From Psychrobacillus sp. FSL H8-0483 (GTDB taxonomy: Bacteria > Bacillota > Bacilli > Bacillales_A > Planococcaceae), in the NCBI RefSeq assembly GCF_038637725.1, contig NZ_CP152052.1, forward strand, positions 2,029,501 through 2,093,500: a stretch of 64,000 nucleotides of DNA, given 5' to 3'. Position 1 is the first letter of the stretch, and each line of letters opens with the position of its first letter. The notes under the pieces were generated by a model. That model searched no databases and was not told the origin of the DNA. It saw only the letters and a list, made by a program, of their open reading frames with translations. Made by a program: the position numbers and the translations under genes. Of the stretch, positions 8,442 through 16,980 are shown one piece after another.

Positions 8442-9023
8442 ATGTATCAATTTACACTAACAGTTGCAAAAATGGTTGTGCGTTTATTTGGAAAAGTAGA
8501 AGTGAAAAATAAGCATTTGTTACCTAAGAATGAGGGATATATCGTCACTTGCACACACAGAGGATGGCTGGAAATAGTCATCTTAGGCATTTGTGTGCCA
8601 AGGTCGATTCATTATATGGCAAAGAAAGAGCTTTTTGAAAACAAATTCATTGGATCTTTCCTACAAAAAATAAATGCCTTTCCTGTGGATCGAGAGAATC
8701 CTTCTCCAAGTAGTATTAAAATTCCAGTGAAGCTATTGAAATCTGGAGAGGTAGTAGGCATATTTCCGAGTGGAACTAGAGCGGCAGAAAATGCTCCGTT
8801 AAAAAGAGGGGCTGTGACAATTAGTAATTTATCAAAAGCTCCAATTGTTCCTGCATTATATGTGGGCCCGAGAACACTAAAAGAGTTACGGAAAATGAAA
8901 AAAGCAACCATCATTTTTGGTGAACCTATCTACATAAATACAACCAGTAAAGATGAATTGGCTGCTCATACGGAACTATTAAATGAGCAAACGATTTTAC
9001 TAGAAAACCAAATAGAAAAATAG
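8442..9023 (+). CDS. 1-acyl-glycerol-3-phosphate acyltransferase, PlsC family (YhdO-like)
   Basis: A 193-residue lysophosphatidic acid acyltransferase-type enzyme that would add a second acyl chain in phospholipid synthesis at the membrane. It closely resembles B. subtilis YhdO: YMAKKELFENKFIGSFLQKINAFPVDRENPSPSSIK and VGIFPSGTR are family blocks. The acyltransferase motif I, usually NHX4D, reads THRGWLE, so the aspartate of the charge relay is Glu. FPSGTR replaces FPEGTR, as in YhdO. The ATG at 8442 has AAAAGGTG at good spacing; in-frame GTG and ATG codons at 8433/8436 overlap that site. A decayed acetyltransferase lies just downstream. Confidence 0.82.
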   Translation: MYQFTLTVAKMVVRLFGKVEVKNKHLLPKNEGYIVTCTHRGWLEIVILGICVPRSIHYMAKKELFENKFIGSFLQKINAFPVDRENPSPSSIKIPVKLLKSGEVVGIFPSGTRAAENAPLKRGAVTISNLSKAPIVPALYVGPRTLKELRKMKKATIIFGEPIYINTTSKDELAAHTELLNEQTILLENQIEK

Positions 9024-9040
9024 AGGTGTAATGGAATTAG

Positions 9041-9232
9041 CTTGAGATAAACGATTTATGGTTTAGTCAAGAAATTAGAGGGAAAGGGCTAGGCATCATC
9101 TTACCTGGCCAAATAGAAGAAATTGCAAAGTATAATCATGCAACAATAGCCCTCCTTACTACATTTGAATTTCAGGCACATACTTTTTATGAGACCAAGG
9201 GATAGAAAGTAGTAGGGGAACTAAAGGATTAA
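9041..9232 (+). pseudogene. GNAT acetyltransferase remnant
   Basis: The translated frame reads LWFSQEIRGKGLGIILPGQ, then IALLTTFEFQAHTFYETKG, a stop codon, KVVGELKD and a final stop. This is the C-terminal half of a common bacilli GNAT type (LWVSEEYRGKGLG... TFEFQAPGFYEKNGYKVFGELKD). The N-terminal half is missing and one in-frame TAG interrupts the tail, so the gene is dead. Confidence 0.75.
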
Positions 9233-9248
9233 TCCCCTTGTTAGGCAA

Positions 9249-9372
9249 TTGATTTTAGTGGAAGACGGCGACTCCAGCGGGAATAGTATGAGCTGAAGGC
9301 CCCGCAGGAGCGAAAGCGACGAGGAGACTGAAGCCATGCCCGCGGAAAGCGTCCGTCTGGAACGGAAATCAA
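9249..9372. repeat. Long dispersed palindromic repeat, copy 1
   Basis: The element begins TTGATTTTAGTGGAAGACG, continues with CGACTCCAGCGGGA, and ends CCGCGGAAAGCGTCCGTCT plus GGAACGGAAATCAA. The two ends are imperfect inverted repeats, and an inner pair (GAGCTGAAGGCC / GACTGAAGCC) makes the whole unit fold into one long hairpin. A second copy with the same ends and a different middle lies at 19,427-19,558. This element type is widespread in bacilli genomes. No coding frame is supported. Confidence 0.75.
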
Positions 9373-9702
9373 TACATTGGAAAAGGGACCATCTCTCAGT
9401 CAATGTATGACTTTAGGGACAGCCCCAACTTGTTACCTTTTGGAAATGATAAGGGAAAGTCAGTTCAAAGCACTTTCGCTTTTCTTATTCTATTTCCACA
9501 ATCCTTTCATTATAGGTTTAATTGCTACTCTAACAACCAATTGTATCAGATGAATTTACATCCCCTCGCATATAAATAGTACAATCATACATTTCTACGC
9601 CTTAAGACTGAGATGAAATCACTTCTTCAGACCATTTCCATTTTTTATGCATTCTTTATAATGGAAATTAGCTAAGAAAAACGAAAAGTGGAGGATGAAA
9701 AA

Positions 9703-10506
9703 ATGAGTATGAAAAAAGTTGCTATTATAGCTTTATTTGTATTATTAGCGGGAGCAGCAATAAATGTTTTCGTGAATATAAAAGTCGCGTTAGTCAACAA
9801 AGCAGATGAAATTGTAGTCGAAAATAATCATTATAAAAATATTGAGGTACAATCTGACAATGCTTCTGTTGAATTTATCTCTACAAAAGATGATGAAACA
9901 AAAGTAGAATTTTCAGGAAGAATGAAGAAAAAAATGAAATACAATTTCACTGCAGATGTAAAAGGGGATACACTCTCTATTGAATTAACACAAAAGAATT
10001 GGAATTTTATACAGTTTGGATTTACATCCATGGATATCAAACTAACTGTCTATGTACCAGAAAAACAATACAATGATATCAAGACGGAACTAGATAACGG
10101 AGAAATTATTGCAAAAGATATGCAGGCGAAATCAGTTCATTTGGAAACAGATAATGGATTCATTCATATGAAAAATATGGTAGCAGAAACGGTGCATGTG
10201 CGTACCGATAACGGGAAAATCTTGATGAATGAAGTAGAAGGTGATATAGAGGCTTCCACTGATAATGGCCGCATTGTCCTTATTACAAGTAATTTAGAAA
10301 GACCTATTTCTCTCTCAACAGATAATGGTTTGATTGAGATCCAAACAGACAAAGAGCCAACTAATGCAACGATTGAAGCTGACATAGAAATTGGGAAACT
10401 TGATATTTTCGGAAAATCGAATAAACAAACAATATTTGGCGATGGAGATAACTTGATAAAACTAGAGACAGATAATGGTAAGATATCAGTAGGTAGCTCA
10501 AAATAG
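9703..10506 (+). CDS. DUF4097-family beta-strand repeat protein, membrane-anchored
   Basis: A 267-residue protein with an N-terminal membrane helix (VAIIALFVLLAGAAINVFV) and an extracytoplasmic right-handed beta-repeat domain. The repeat unit T/L-D-N-G-x-I occurs at least five times (ELDNGEII, ETDNGFIH, RTDNGKIL, STDNGRIV, STDNGLIE) and again at the C-terminus (ETDNGKISV). This pattern is typical of the DUF4097 family, which includes LiaG/YvlB-type envelope-stress proteins of bacilli. Its molecular role is not established. The ATG at 9703 follows GGAGG; the GTG at 9688 is too close to it. Confidence 0.8.
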   Translation: MSMKKVAIIALFVLLAGAAINVFVNIKVALVNKADEIVVENNHYKNIEVQSDNASVEFISTKDDETKVEFSGRMKKKMKYNFTADVKGDTLSIELTQKNWNFIQFGFTSMDIKLTVYVPEKQYNDIKTELDNGEIIAKDMQAKSVHLETDNGFIHMKNMVAETVHVRTDNGKILMNEVEGDIEASTDNGRIVLITSNLERPISLSTDNGLIEIQTDKEPTNATIEADIEIGKLDIFGKSNKQTIFGDGDNLIKLETDNGKISVGSSK

Positions 10507-10526
10507 TCTCCTTATAGGATTTCTTG

Positions 10527-10555
10527 TTGACACAATTATGGAATTTTGTTAGATT
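10527..10555 (+). promoter_or_regulatory. Candidate sigma-A promoter of a short non-coding transcript
   Basis: TTGACA (10527-10532) and TAGATT (10550-10555) are separated by exactly 17 bases. No gene follows before the terminator at 10695, so the promoter would give an RNA of about 165 bases. Confidence 0.45.
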
Positions 10556-10694
10556 AATCTTTATAATAAAATTACTTTGAGTTTATTTTTACCAAGCGTA
10601 TTTACTCGGAAAAGGGATAAGAAAGTCTTTTCTGAAATCTTTTTAAACGTATTCTCTTTAGGATATACTATGGAATATAAGTAGGAACGCGAGC

Positions 10695-10727
10695 GAAAAC
10701 TCGTCCCTAATTGGGGCGAGTTTTTTA
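10695..10727 (+). terminator. Terminator upstream of the yitT-type gene
   Basis: GAAAACTCG-CCC pairs with GGG-CGAGTTTT and is followed by TTTTATTT. It lies 125 bases before the next gene, so it ends either the DUF4097 transcript, a separate small RNA, or a regulated leader. Confidence 0.75.
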
Positions 10728-10852
10728 TTTAAACATAAGAAGTCTAAAAAGTTGGAAAATCGACAGGATGATAACGGTACAATTTAGCTCATGGAATCTC
10801 TAATTTTTTAGTTTTTTTTATTGTTTTTGGTATTTTGGGGAGGTACGTTCAA

Positions 10853-11659
10853 ATGAAAAATTTAATAGTTGTTGCGGGTTCACTAATAGTAGCATTTGCT
10901 TTTAATTATTTTTTAGTTCCACATGGTATTTTAAGCAGCGGTATTAGTGGGATTGCTATTTTGTTAGGTATCATTACACCATTTAATACTGGTTTATTGA
11001 ATCTGGTACTTAATTTACCTCTGCTAGTACTTGGGTATTTCAAGTTAGGAAAGAGAATTACCATTAATACACTGATTTGTGTTATTTCGCTTTCGGCATT
11101 TCTCTCCATACTACCGGCTGAAGCTATAACGGATAATGTCCTACTTTCAAGTATTTTTGGAGGAATTGTAAGTGGAATTGGAATCGGACTGATATTAAAG
11201 TACTCTGGTACTTCTGGGGGATTAGATATTATAGCAATTATGATTTCTCGTAGTAGTAATGTAAGTGTTGGTCTTCTTCTTACAGGGATGAATGGGATAA
11301 TTGTATTAATATCTGGTGCTGTTTTCACATGGGAAATCGCATTATACACGCTATTGTCTATTTATTTGACAGGGAAAATGCTTGATACGATTTATACGAA
11401 TCATGAAAAGTTAACGATGCAAATTGTTACAACAAAAGGTGAACCAATTCGAAAAGAGCTGTTAGCATCCATCTACCGTGGAGTTACGATAACAGAAGGA
11501 TATGGGGGCTTCACTCTAGAAAAAAAGCAAATATTAATGATGGTCGTTACACGTTATGAGACACTACAGATTAAACAAATTGTACGTAAACATGATGAGG
11601 ATGCGTTTATTAATATATTTGAAACAGTAGAGGTCGACGGCAAGTTTGCCAAAAACTAA
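10853..11659 (+). CDS. YitT-family membrane protein (DUF161/DUF2179)
   Basis: A 268-residue protein with about five or six membrane helices in the first 190 residues, including the family block NYFLVPHGILSSGISGIAILL and the glycine-rich YSGTSGGLDIIA. A soluble DUF2179 domain forms the C-terminus (TTKGEPIRKELLASIYRGVTITEGYGG, then KIIM-type strands ending HDEDAFINIFETVEVDGKF). Bacilli carry several YitT paralogues, and their transport substrate is unknown. GGGGAGG precedes the ATG at 10853; the in-frame ATG-like start at 10835 has none. Confidence 0.85.
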   Translation: MKNLIVVAGSLIVAFAFNYFLVPHGILSSGISGIAILLGIITPFNTGLLNLVLNLPLLVLGYFKLGKRITINTLICVISLSAFLSILPAEAITDNVLLSSIFGGIVSGIGIGLILKYSGTSGGLDIIAIMISRSSNVSVGLLLTGMNGIIVLISGAVFTWEIALYTLLSIYLTGKMLDTIYTNHEKLTMQIVTTKGEPIRKELLASIYRGVTITEGYGGFTLEKKQILMMVVTRYETLQIKQIVRKHDEDAFINIFETVEVDGKFAKN

Positions 11660-11663
11660 AAAG

Positions 11664-11706
11664 AAAAGCGGATGCCACGAATATTTAGTGATATCCGCTT
11701 TTTCTT
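11664..11706. terminator. Bidirectional terminator
   Basis: AAAAGCGGAT pairs with ATCCGCTTTTT. Both strands carry a T-run after the stem. It separates the yitT-type gene from the convergent UspA remnant. Confidence 0.8.
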
Positions 11707-11709
11707 ATT

Positions 11710-11910
11710 TTACTTTACAACTAGCACATGACAATTCACTCTTTTTAGAACTTTATGACTAACACTCCCAAGAACCATTTCTTGTAGCGTATTTAATCCA
11801 CGAGATCCAATGATCACTATATCAAATGATCCTTTGTTTGCATAATCGATTAAACATGCACCTGGTTCATCTCGTCTATTGCACAGAACATTTAGTGGAG
11901 CTAAAATCAT
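11710..11910 (-). pseudogene. Universal stress protein UspA, C-terminal remnant
   Basis: The 66 residues end FDIVIIGSRGLNTLQEMVLGSVSHKVLKRVNCHVLVVK, which is the C-terminal ATP-binding block of UspA proteins (G-S-R-G-x9-G-S-V-S). Family members are about 140 residues. The N-terminal half, with the first strand and the ATP-binding Asp, is missing, and the sequence upstream does not continue the fold. This is a truncated, probably non-functional gene. Confidence 0.75.
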
Positions 11911-11994
11911 GCTATATTGTTGAAAGATAAATCGTGTAATATATATATATAAGAAAAGAAAGCAGTGAGGAGTACTATGGAGAGGGGCGATTAA

Positions 11995-12894
11995 ATGAAC
12001 TACCCAGACCTATTCGTAAGTAAAATAATTAGTGCTTTTGGTGATGATGGTAGAGTGTGGTTAATTGGACTAGATTCACTGATTGAAACTTATCTTAAAA
12101 AGTGGAAACTCCGATCAGCTGGTCCAGTAAGTAATCTGTCGTATAATTATGTATTAAAAGTATTGGACGAAAATGACAACTCTGCTATTCTAAAAATTGG
12201 AATTCCCAATTCTGATTTTTCTAATGAAATACGGACACTCCAAGCGTATGGTGGTAAAGGGTGTGTAAAATTATTAAAAGCAGATGCTGAAAATGGAGTC
12301 ATGCTACTAGAGCATTTACTACCAGGAACAACGCTAGTGGAAGTAGAAGAACAGCTTGCTATTAAACGTTTTGCTCAAGTTTGGACTGTAATTCGCAAAC
12401 CAGTACAAATAAATGCAGATCATCCTTCTATTGTAGACTGGATGATAGCATTTGATCGATACTTACATAAATATTCTGCTAAAGAAGGACCGATTCCCAA
12501 GGATTTTATTCAACTTGCAAAAAACTATAGTAGAGATATAATAGACAGTTCCTTAGGGAATGAACTGCTCCATGGTGATTTACATCACGAAAACATCCTT
12601 TTTTCCAATCATTATGGATGGTTGGCAATTGATCCAAAAGGAGTTATCGGGGATCGTTATTTTGATCTTACATCTTTTTTAATCAATCAATTGCATAATA
12701 ACGATAATCCAAGGAGACTATTGGAGAAGAGAGTCATGTTATTATGTGAGGAACTACAATTAGATAAGGTTCGATTATTAAAGGCATGTGTTGTGATGGG
12801 AACGTTAAGTGCATGTTGGGCAGTAGAAGATAATGATGCATTCTGGATGGAAGCATATCAAAGTGCACAGTGGTTTTATGCGTTAACTTTATGA
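11995..12894 (+). CDS. Streptomycin 6-kinase-like / hydroxyurea phosphotransferase family
   Basis: A 299-residue kinase of the APH_6_hur family (PF04655), whose members phosphorylate streptomycin at position 6. The catalytic loop is H193-G-D195-L-H-H-E-N200 in LLHGDLHHENIL. The metal-binding D213 lies in WLAIDPKGVIGDRYFDLTSFL, the diagnostic motif of this group. The N-terminal ATP lobe has YNYVLKVL and SAILKIG. Whether it gives resistance or has another substrate cannot be told. GAGGGGCGA precedes the ATG. It is unrelated in sequence to the APH-type gene at 7414. Confidence 0.82.
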   Translation: MNYPDLFVSKIISAFGDDGRVWLIGLDSLIETYLKKWKLRSAGPVSNLSYNYVLKVLDENDNSAILKIGIPNSDFSNEIRTLQAYGGKGCVKLLKADAENGVMLLEHLLPGTTLVEVEEQLAIKRFAQVWTVIRKPVQINADHPSIVDWMIAFDRYLHKYSAKEGPIPKDFIQLAKNYSRDIIDSSLGNELLHGDLHHENILFSNHYGWLAIDPKGVIGDRYFDLTSFLINQLHNNDNPRRLLEKRVMLLCEELQLDKVRLLKACVVMGTLSACWAVEDNDAFWMEAYQSAQWFYALTL

Positions 12895-12962
12895 GAGTAG
12901 ATTTTTGATTTAATGAATTTCAATTGGTTTTAACTTAGTACCAGATACGTAGAGGCTACATT

Positions 12963-13379
12963 ATGAATTTAGGAATAGATCGCACAAAAACAACGTATCC
13001 CATCAAAACGATGTTAGAAGCTGGAATGCCAGTTGAGTTTTCTTCTGACGCTCCTGCAACTGCTTGGGCTGACCCTGTAAAACCTTTTGTTGGGATTAAA
13101 TCTGCTGTAACCCGGGTTGCATATGATGGAACAAATACAGGAGATGCAGAGAGAATTGATGTAGAAACAACAATCGAATTTTATACGCGAGAAGCGCAGG
13201 TAGTTACACGAATCCCAAAAGTCGGTCAGTTAAAAGAAGGTTATCATGCAGATTTTATCGTTCTAAATAAAGATATATTAGAGATTCCTGCTAATGAGAT
13301 AGACCAAATTTCTGTAGAAGAAACGTACTTAAAGGGTAAAGTGGTATTTCAGAGAGAAACTATTTCAAGCATTAATTAA
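12963..13379 (+). pseudogene. YtcJ-type amidohydrolase, C-terminal remnant
   Basis: The 138 residues match the end of amidohydrolase family 3 (YtcJ-like, normally about 530 residues): YPIKTMLEAGMPVEFSSDAPATAWADP is the last metal-site region with the conserved SSDAP, and LKEGYHADFIVLNKDIL closes the beta-sandwich. Everything before it, including the first metal ligands, is missing. The 70 bases upstream do not continue the protein. Confidence 0.75.
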
Positions 13380-13384
13380 TATTA

Positions 13385-13420
13385 AAAAAACCAAGAGGTA
13401 AGGAAACTCTTGGTTTTTTT
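13385..13420 (+). terminator. Terminator after the amidohydrolase remnant
   Basis: AAAACCAAGAG pairs with CTCTTGGTTTT and ends in a run of seven T. Confidence 0.85.
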
Positions 13421-13534
13421 ATTTGTGTAAAAAATCGCCTATTTAACAACGAATGCTCTAATAAACGAATAATTAAACCTTATATGGGAAACTTAGCGAT
13501 ACACTATAAATTTTGAAGAGCAAAGAGGGATTGT

Positions 13535-15514
13535 ATGGATTTTTTTAAAAAGAAAAACAATATAGTCTTAAAATCCTCTAATCCTTCCCCAAATGAAGAG
13601 AAGGAATCAAAAGAGAAAGTATTGCTTGATAATAAATTAACGGAAATGAATTCAACAGAAATGAAATCGGCAGATAAGAATTCACTTGATAAGAAATTAT
13701 CAAAAATGAAATTAACAGAAATGAAAGCACCCGAAATGAAATCAAAAGACAAGGAATTAATAGAAAAGCAATCAACAAACAAGAAATCTCCAGAAACTAA
13801 GGCTCCAGAAAAGAAATCAGCAGACAAGGAATCTCCAGAAACTAAGGCTCCAGAAAAGAAATCAACAGACAAGGAACCCCCAGAAACTAAGGTACCAGAA
13901 AAGAAATCCACAGACAAGGAATCTCCAGAAACTAAGGCTCCAGAAAAGAAATCAGCAGACAGTGTACCTCCAGAAACTAAGGTACAAGAAAAGCAATCAA
14001 CTGAACAAACTCCACTTAAAAAAGATCTTTCAGGAAACCTTCAAACTATAAAAGATACACTTGGAGAAAGTGGCGATATTATTATTCGAGAAATTCGAAT
14101 AGGTAAGGAAGGTTCGGTTAAGGCCGCTGTTATTTATACGGATGGATTGAGCGATTCAGCCTCTCTACAAAATTTCATATTGGAAACACTGATGATTGAC
14201 ATAAAAGGCTTGGAGCTAGAGAAAAAGATAGCTTCCGAACCCAACCTTCTAAAGACTTTAAAAGATTTTGCTATGACTGTTGGGGAAATAAAGGATTTAA
14301 CAACATTGGAAGACTTATATACAGCACTATTATCAGGAGATGCAATTATTTTAATAGATGGATATTCCAAGGGATTTATTGTAGGAAATAAGCATTGGAT
14401 GGAACGGGGAGTTACTGAACCAACCGCTCAAAGTGTAGTGAGGGGTCCAAGGGAAGGCTTCTCCGAAAATATACGTATAAATACGGCATTAGTTCGTCGG
14501 ATAATAAAAGATCAAAGTTTGTGGATTGAATCCAGGACAGTCGGAAAGCTTTCGAAAACGAATGTGGCAATCATGTATTTGAATGGGGTAGCAGATGATA
14601 ATGTAGTAAGCGAACTTCGTCAAAGATTGGATCTCATAGATATAGATGGAATATTGGAAAGTGCAAATATAGAAGAATTTATACAAGATTCTCAATATTC
14701 ACCTTTTCCTACAGTCTTTAATACGGAACGTCCCGACGTTGTAGCGGCTGGAATTTTAGAGGGCCGAATAGCAATTTTGGTTGATGGGACACCTTTCGCA
14801 CTAATTATACCTGCATTATTTGTCCAATTCTTTCAAGCTTCTGAAGACTATTATCAGCGTTCGATCATGGCGAGTCTAATACGATTACTTCGTTTTGTTT
14901 CTTTTGGAATAACATTGCTTGCTCCTGCTTTTTATATTGCTGTAATTACCTTCCATCCAGAATTAATCCCGCCTTCACTCCTAGTTAGTTTAGCAGCTCA
15001 GCGGGAAGGTGTACCATTTCCTGCTTTTGTTGAAGCGGTTATTATGGAAATCACCTTTGAAATTCTACGAGAGGCAGGATTAAGAATGCCAAGAGTTATT
15101 GGTTCTGCGATGTCTATTGTGGGTGCATTTGTTATTGGAACCGCTGCAGTTGAGGCTGGCATTATCTCGGCTGCAATGGTAATAGTTGTTTCAATCACGG
15201 CTATTTCTAGTTTTGTCTCACCAACATATGATATTGCCATTGCCGGTCGAATACTACGTTTTCTATTTATGATATTTGCCGCTTCATTTGGTTTATTTGG
15301 AATTATCGTGGTTTTAATTGCGCTAGTTTTGCATTTATGTAGTTTACGTTCATTTGGTGTTCCTTATATGTCTCCTTTAGCTCCATTCAGTATAAAAGGA
15401 CAAAAAGATACTTTTATTCGACTGCCAATATGGAGGTTCCTTACTCGCCCTGACTTAATTTCAAAAAATCGAACTAGGCAGCAATATTCAGCACCTTCTA
15501 AGAAAAATAAATGA
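13535..15514 (+). CDS. Spore germinant receptor subunit A (GerA family) with repetitive N-terminal extension
   Basis: A 659-residue subunit of an inner-spore-membrane germinant receptor. The conserved part starts around residue 165 (SGDIIIREIRIGKEGSVKAAVIYTDGL) and covers the two-lobed soluble domain, including GDAIILIDGYSKGFI and PTAQSVVRGPREGFSE. Several membrane helices follow (from about residue 450) and a short cytoplasmic tail ending RTRQQYSAPSKK. The first 165 residues are extra: Lys-, Glu-, Ser- and Pro-rich, ending in five 15-residue repeats of the type SPETKAPEKKSADKE (residues 85-159). That makes the protein about 150 residues longer than most GerA proteins. AGAGGGA precedes the ATG. 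It is the first gene of a four-gene ger operon, normally transcribed in the forespore. Confidence 0.92.
   Translation: MDFFKKKNNIVLKSSNPSPNEEKESKEKVLLDNKLTEMNSTEMKSADKNSLDKKLSKMKLTEMKAPEMKSKDKELIEKQSTNKKSPETKAPEKKSADKESPETKAPEKKSTDKEPPETKVPEKKSTDKESPETKAPEKKSADSVPPETKVQEKQSTEQTPLKKDLSGNLQTIKDTLGESGDIIIREIRIGKEGSVKAAVIYTDGLSDSASLQNFILETLMIDIKGLELEKKIASEPNLLKTLKDFAMTVGEIKDLTTLEDLYTALLSGDAIILIDGYSKGFIVGNKHWMERGVTEPTAQSVVRGPREGFSENIRINTALVRRIIKDQSLWIESRTVGKLSKTNVAIMYLNGVADDNVVSELRQRLDLIDIDGILESANIEEFIQDSQYSPFPTVFNTERPDVVAAGILEGRIAILVDGTPFALIIPALFVQFFQASEDYYQRSIMASLIRLLRFVSFGITLLAPAFYIAVITFHPELIPPSLLVSLAAQREGVPFPAFVEAVIMEITFEILREAGLRMPRVIGSAMSIVGAFVIGTAAVEAGIISAAMVIVVSITAISSFVSPTYDIAIAGRILRFLFMIFAASFGLFGIIVVLIALVLHLCSLRSFGVPYMSPLAPFSIKGQKDTFIRLPIWRFLTRPDLISKNRTRQQYSAPSKKNK
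13787..14011 (+). repeat. Five tandem 45-bp repeats inside gerA-type gene
   Basis: Units start at 13787, 13832, 13877, 13922 and 13967 with the pattern TCTCCAGAAACTAAGGCTCC. The first four are nearly identical and the fifth is diverged. The length is a multiple of three, so copy-number change would keep the frame. Confidence 0.9.
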
Positions 15515-15535
15515 GGGGAAAAAGGTGTTTAAGCA

Positions 15536-16723
15536 ATGAAAAAAAGGATCCTATTATTATTAATTCTAAGCCTCTTTCTAACCGGTTGTTGGGATAAAAG
15601 AGAGTTAAATGAGTTAGCTATCACTATGGCGCTAGGAGTGGATAAAGTAGAAGATGAATATTTGGCCTCAGCACAAGTTGTATTGCCAAGTGAGGTTTCC
15701 ATGAAAGCGGGAACTGGTCGTTCACCAGTAACTCTCTTTCAGGAAAAGGGGAAAACTGTAAATGAAGCAATTCAAAAATTGACTTCTATCTCTCCTCGGC
15801 ATATATATCCTGGTCATTTACAAATCGTTGTGATTGGTGAATCATTAGCAAAAGAAGGAATTGGATCACTTTTAGACTATTTATCAAGGAATTGGGAAGT
15901 GAGATCAGACTTCTATCTGATGGTTGCAAAAGATAATACGGCTGAAAACATATTGAATATACAGACAACTTTAGAAAATATACCTGCTAACAATATATAT
16001 TGGATACTCCATACGTCAGAGAAACACTTATCCACTACGAGTGCTGTGACATTAGCCGAATTGATAGTAGATCTGGAGCGTGAAGGAAAAGAGGGTGTTT
16101 TAACAGGAATTAAAGTGATAGGAGACCAGGAAAGTGGTTCTAGTAAACAGAATGTTGAATCCATCACTCCTGCCGCTCATATTAAGTTTCAAGAGTTAGC
16201 GGTTTTAAAGGATGATAAGTTAGTCGGTTGGTTAACGGATGATGAAAGCAGAGGTTATAATGGTGTCACAAATCAGATAAAGACTACTTTAGGGACAATG
16301 TCTTGCCCTGAAGGAGGTAAAGTTAATATCGAGGTCAATAAATTTAAATCAAAGCTTAAAAGTAAATTAGTTAATGGTAATCCTGAGATAGAAGTAAATA
16401 TCCAAATAAGTGGTAATTTAGGAGAAGTAGATTGTTCAATCGATCTAACAAAAGAAGAAACACTTAAAATGTTGGAGAAGCTTTACGAAGAACAAGTAGA
16501 AAAAAGTATTAATAAATCTATAAAGGTGGTTCAAGATAAATTTGGATCAGACATTTTTGGATTTGGTGCAACCATTCACCAACAAAATCCCAAGGAATGG
16601 AAAAAAATAAAGGATCAGTGGAATGAGGAGTTCTCTGAGATACCAGTGAATATTAAAGTGAAAATGACCATTCGACATTTTGGTGCTGTAATTAATCCCA
16701 TTCAAAAAACTATAAAGGAATAG
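15536..16723 (+). CDS. Spore germinant receptor lipoprotein subunit C (GerC family)
   Basis: A 395-residue lipoprotein of the Ger(x)C family. The signal peptide ends LFLTGCWDKRELNEL, with the lipidated cysteine at position 18 and the family-defining CWDxxELN motif right after it. Typical family blocks follow: ALGVDK, SPRHIYPGHLQIVVIGESLAKEG, RNWEVRSDFYLMVAK. It would sit on the outer face of the inner spore membrane with subunits A and B. It lies 21 bases after subunit A and 5 bases before the small D-like gene. Confidence 0.93.
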   Translation: MKKRILLLLILSLFLTGCWDKRELNELAITMALGVDKVEDEYLASAQVVLPSEVSMKAGTGRSPVTLFQEKGKTVNEAIQKLTSISPRHIYPGHLQIVVIGESLAKEGIGSLLDYLSRNWEVRSDFYLMVAKDNTAENILNIQTTLENIPANNIYWILHTSEKHLSTTSAVTLAELIVDLEREGKEGVLTGIKVIGDQESGSSKQNVESITPAAHIKFQELAVLKDDKLVGWLTDDESRGYNGVTNQIKTTLGTMSCPEGGKVNIEVNKFKSKLKSKLVNGNPEIEVNIQISGNLGEVDCSIDLTKEETLKMLEKLYEEQVEKSINKSIKVVQDKFGSDIFGFGATIHQQNPKEWKKIKDQWNEEFSEIPVNIKVKMTIRHFGAVINPIQKTIKE

Positions 16724-16728
16724 AGTAT

Positions 16729-16953
16729 ATGCTGAATAGCTTAGGAATATTAATGGTAGCAACTGTTATTCTAATGATAGAAGTACCTCCACTTTTAGAA
16801 AAAAAATTAAAAAAAGAATTAATCCTATTCTTAATTCTTCTTGCAATAGGTATAGGTACATGGATTTTACGTGGATTTGGAGTAACTATTCCAAGTCCAG
16901 TAGATATTTTATTTCCCATTTTAAAACCTGTCATTGATTTATTGTCACTATAG
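16729..16953 (+). CDS. Small two-helix membrane protein of the ger operon (D-subunit-like)
   Basis: A 74-residue protein with two membrane helices (LGILMVATVILMIEVPPLL and LILFLILLAIGIGTWIL). Genes of this size and topology occur in ger operons of several Bacillus species and are called D genes (e.g. gerUD/gerVD), where they modulate receptor activity. The position between subunits C and B and the topology support that reading; sequence conservation in this class is low. The ribosome binding site (AAGGAATAG) overlaps the end of gerC, suggesting translational coupling. Confidence 0.7.
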   Translation: MLNSLGILMVATVILMIEVPPLLEKKLKKELILFLILLAIGIGTWILRGFGVTIPSPVDILFPILKPVIDLLSL

Positions 16954-16980
16954 TTAAAGTAAAAGGAAGGATGTGTAACG

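Noticed and set aside
9249-9372. Insertion sequence
   Set aside because: The element is about 125 bases long, has no transposase frame and no clear target duplication.
10906-11349. 147-codon minus-strand frame inside the yitT-type gene
   Set aside because: The plus-strand protein is a clear membrane protein family member with a strong RBS; the antisense frame has no recognisable domain.
13504-13917. Long minus-strand open frame opposite the ger repeats
   Set aside because: It is a mirror of the lysine-rich repeat on the other strand, Ser/Phe-rich, with no ribosome binding site.
13787-14011. Regular 45-bp repeats resembling a CRISPR array
   Set aside because: The units are contiguous without unique spacers, keep the reading frame of the germinant receptor gene and encode a 15-residue peptide repeat; no cas genes are nearby.
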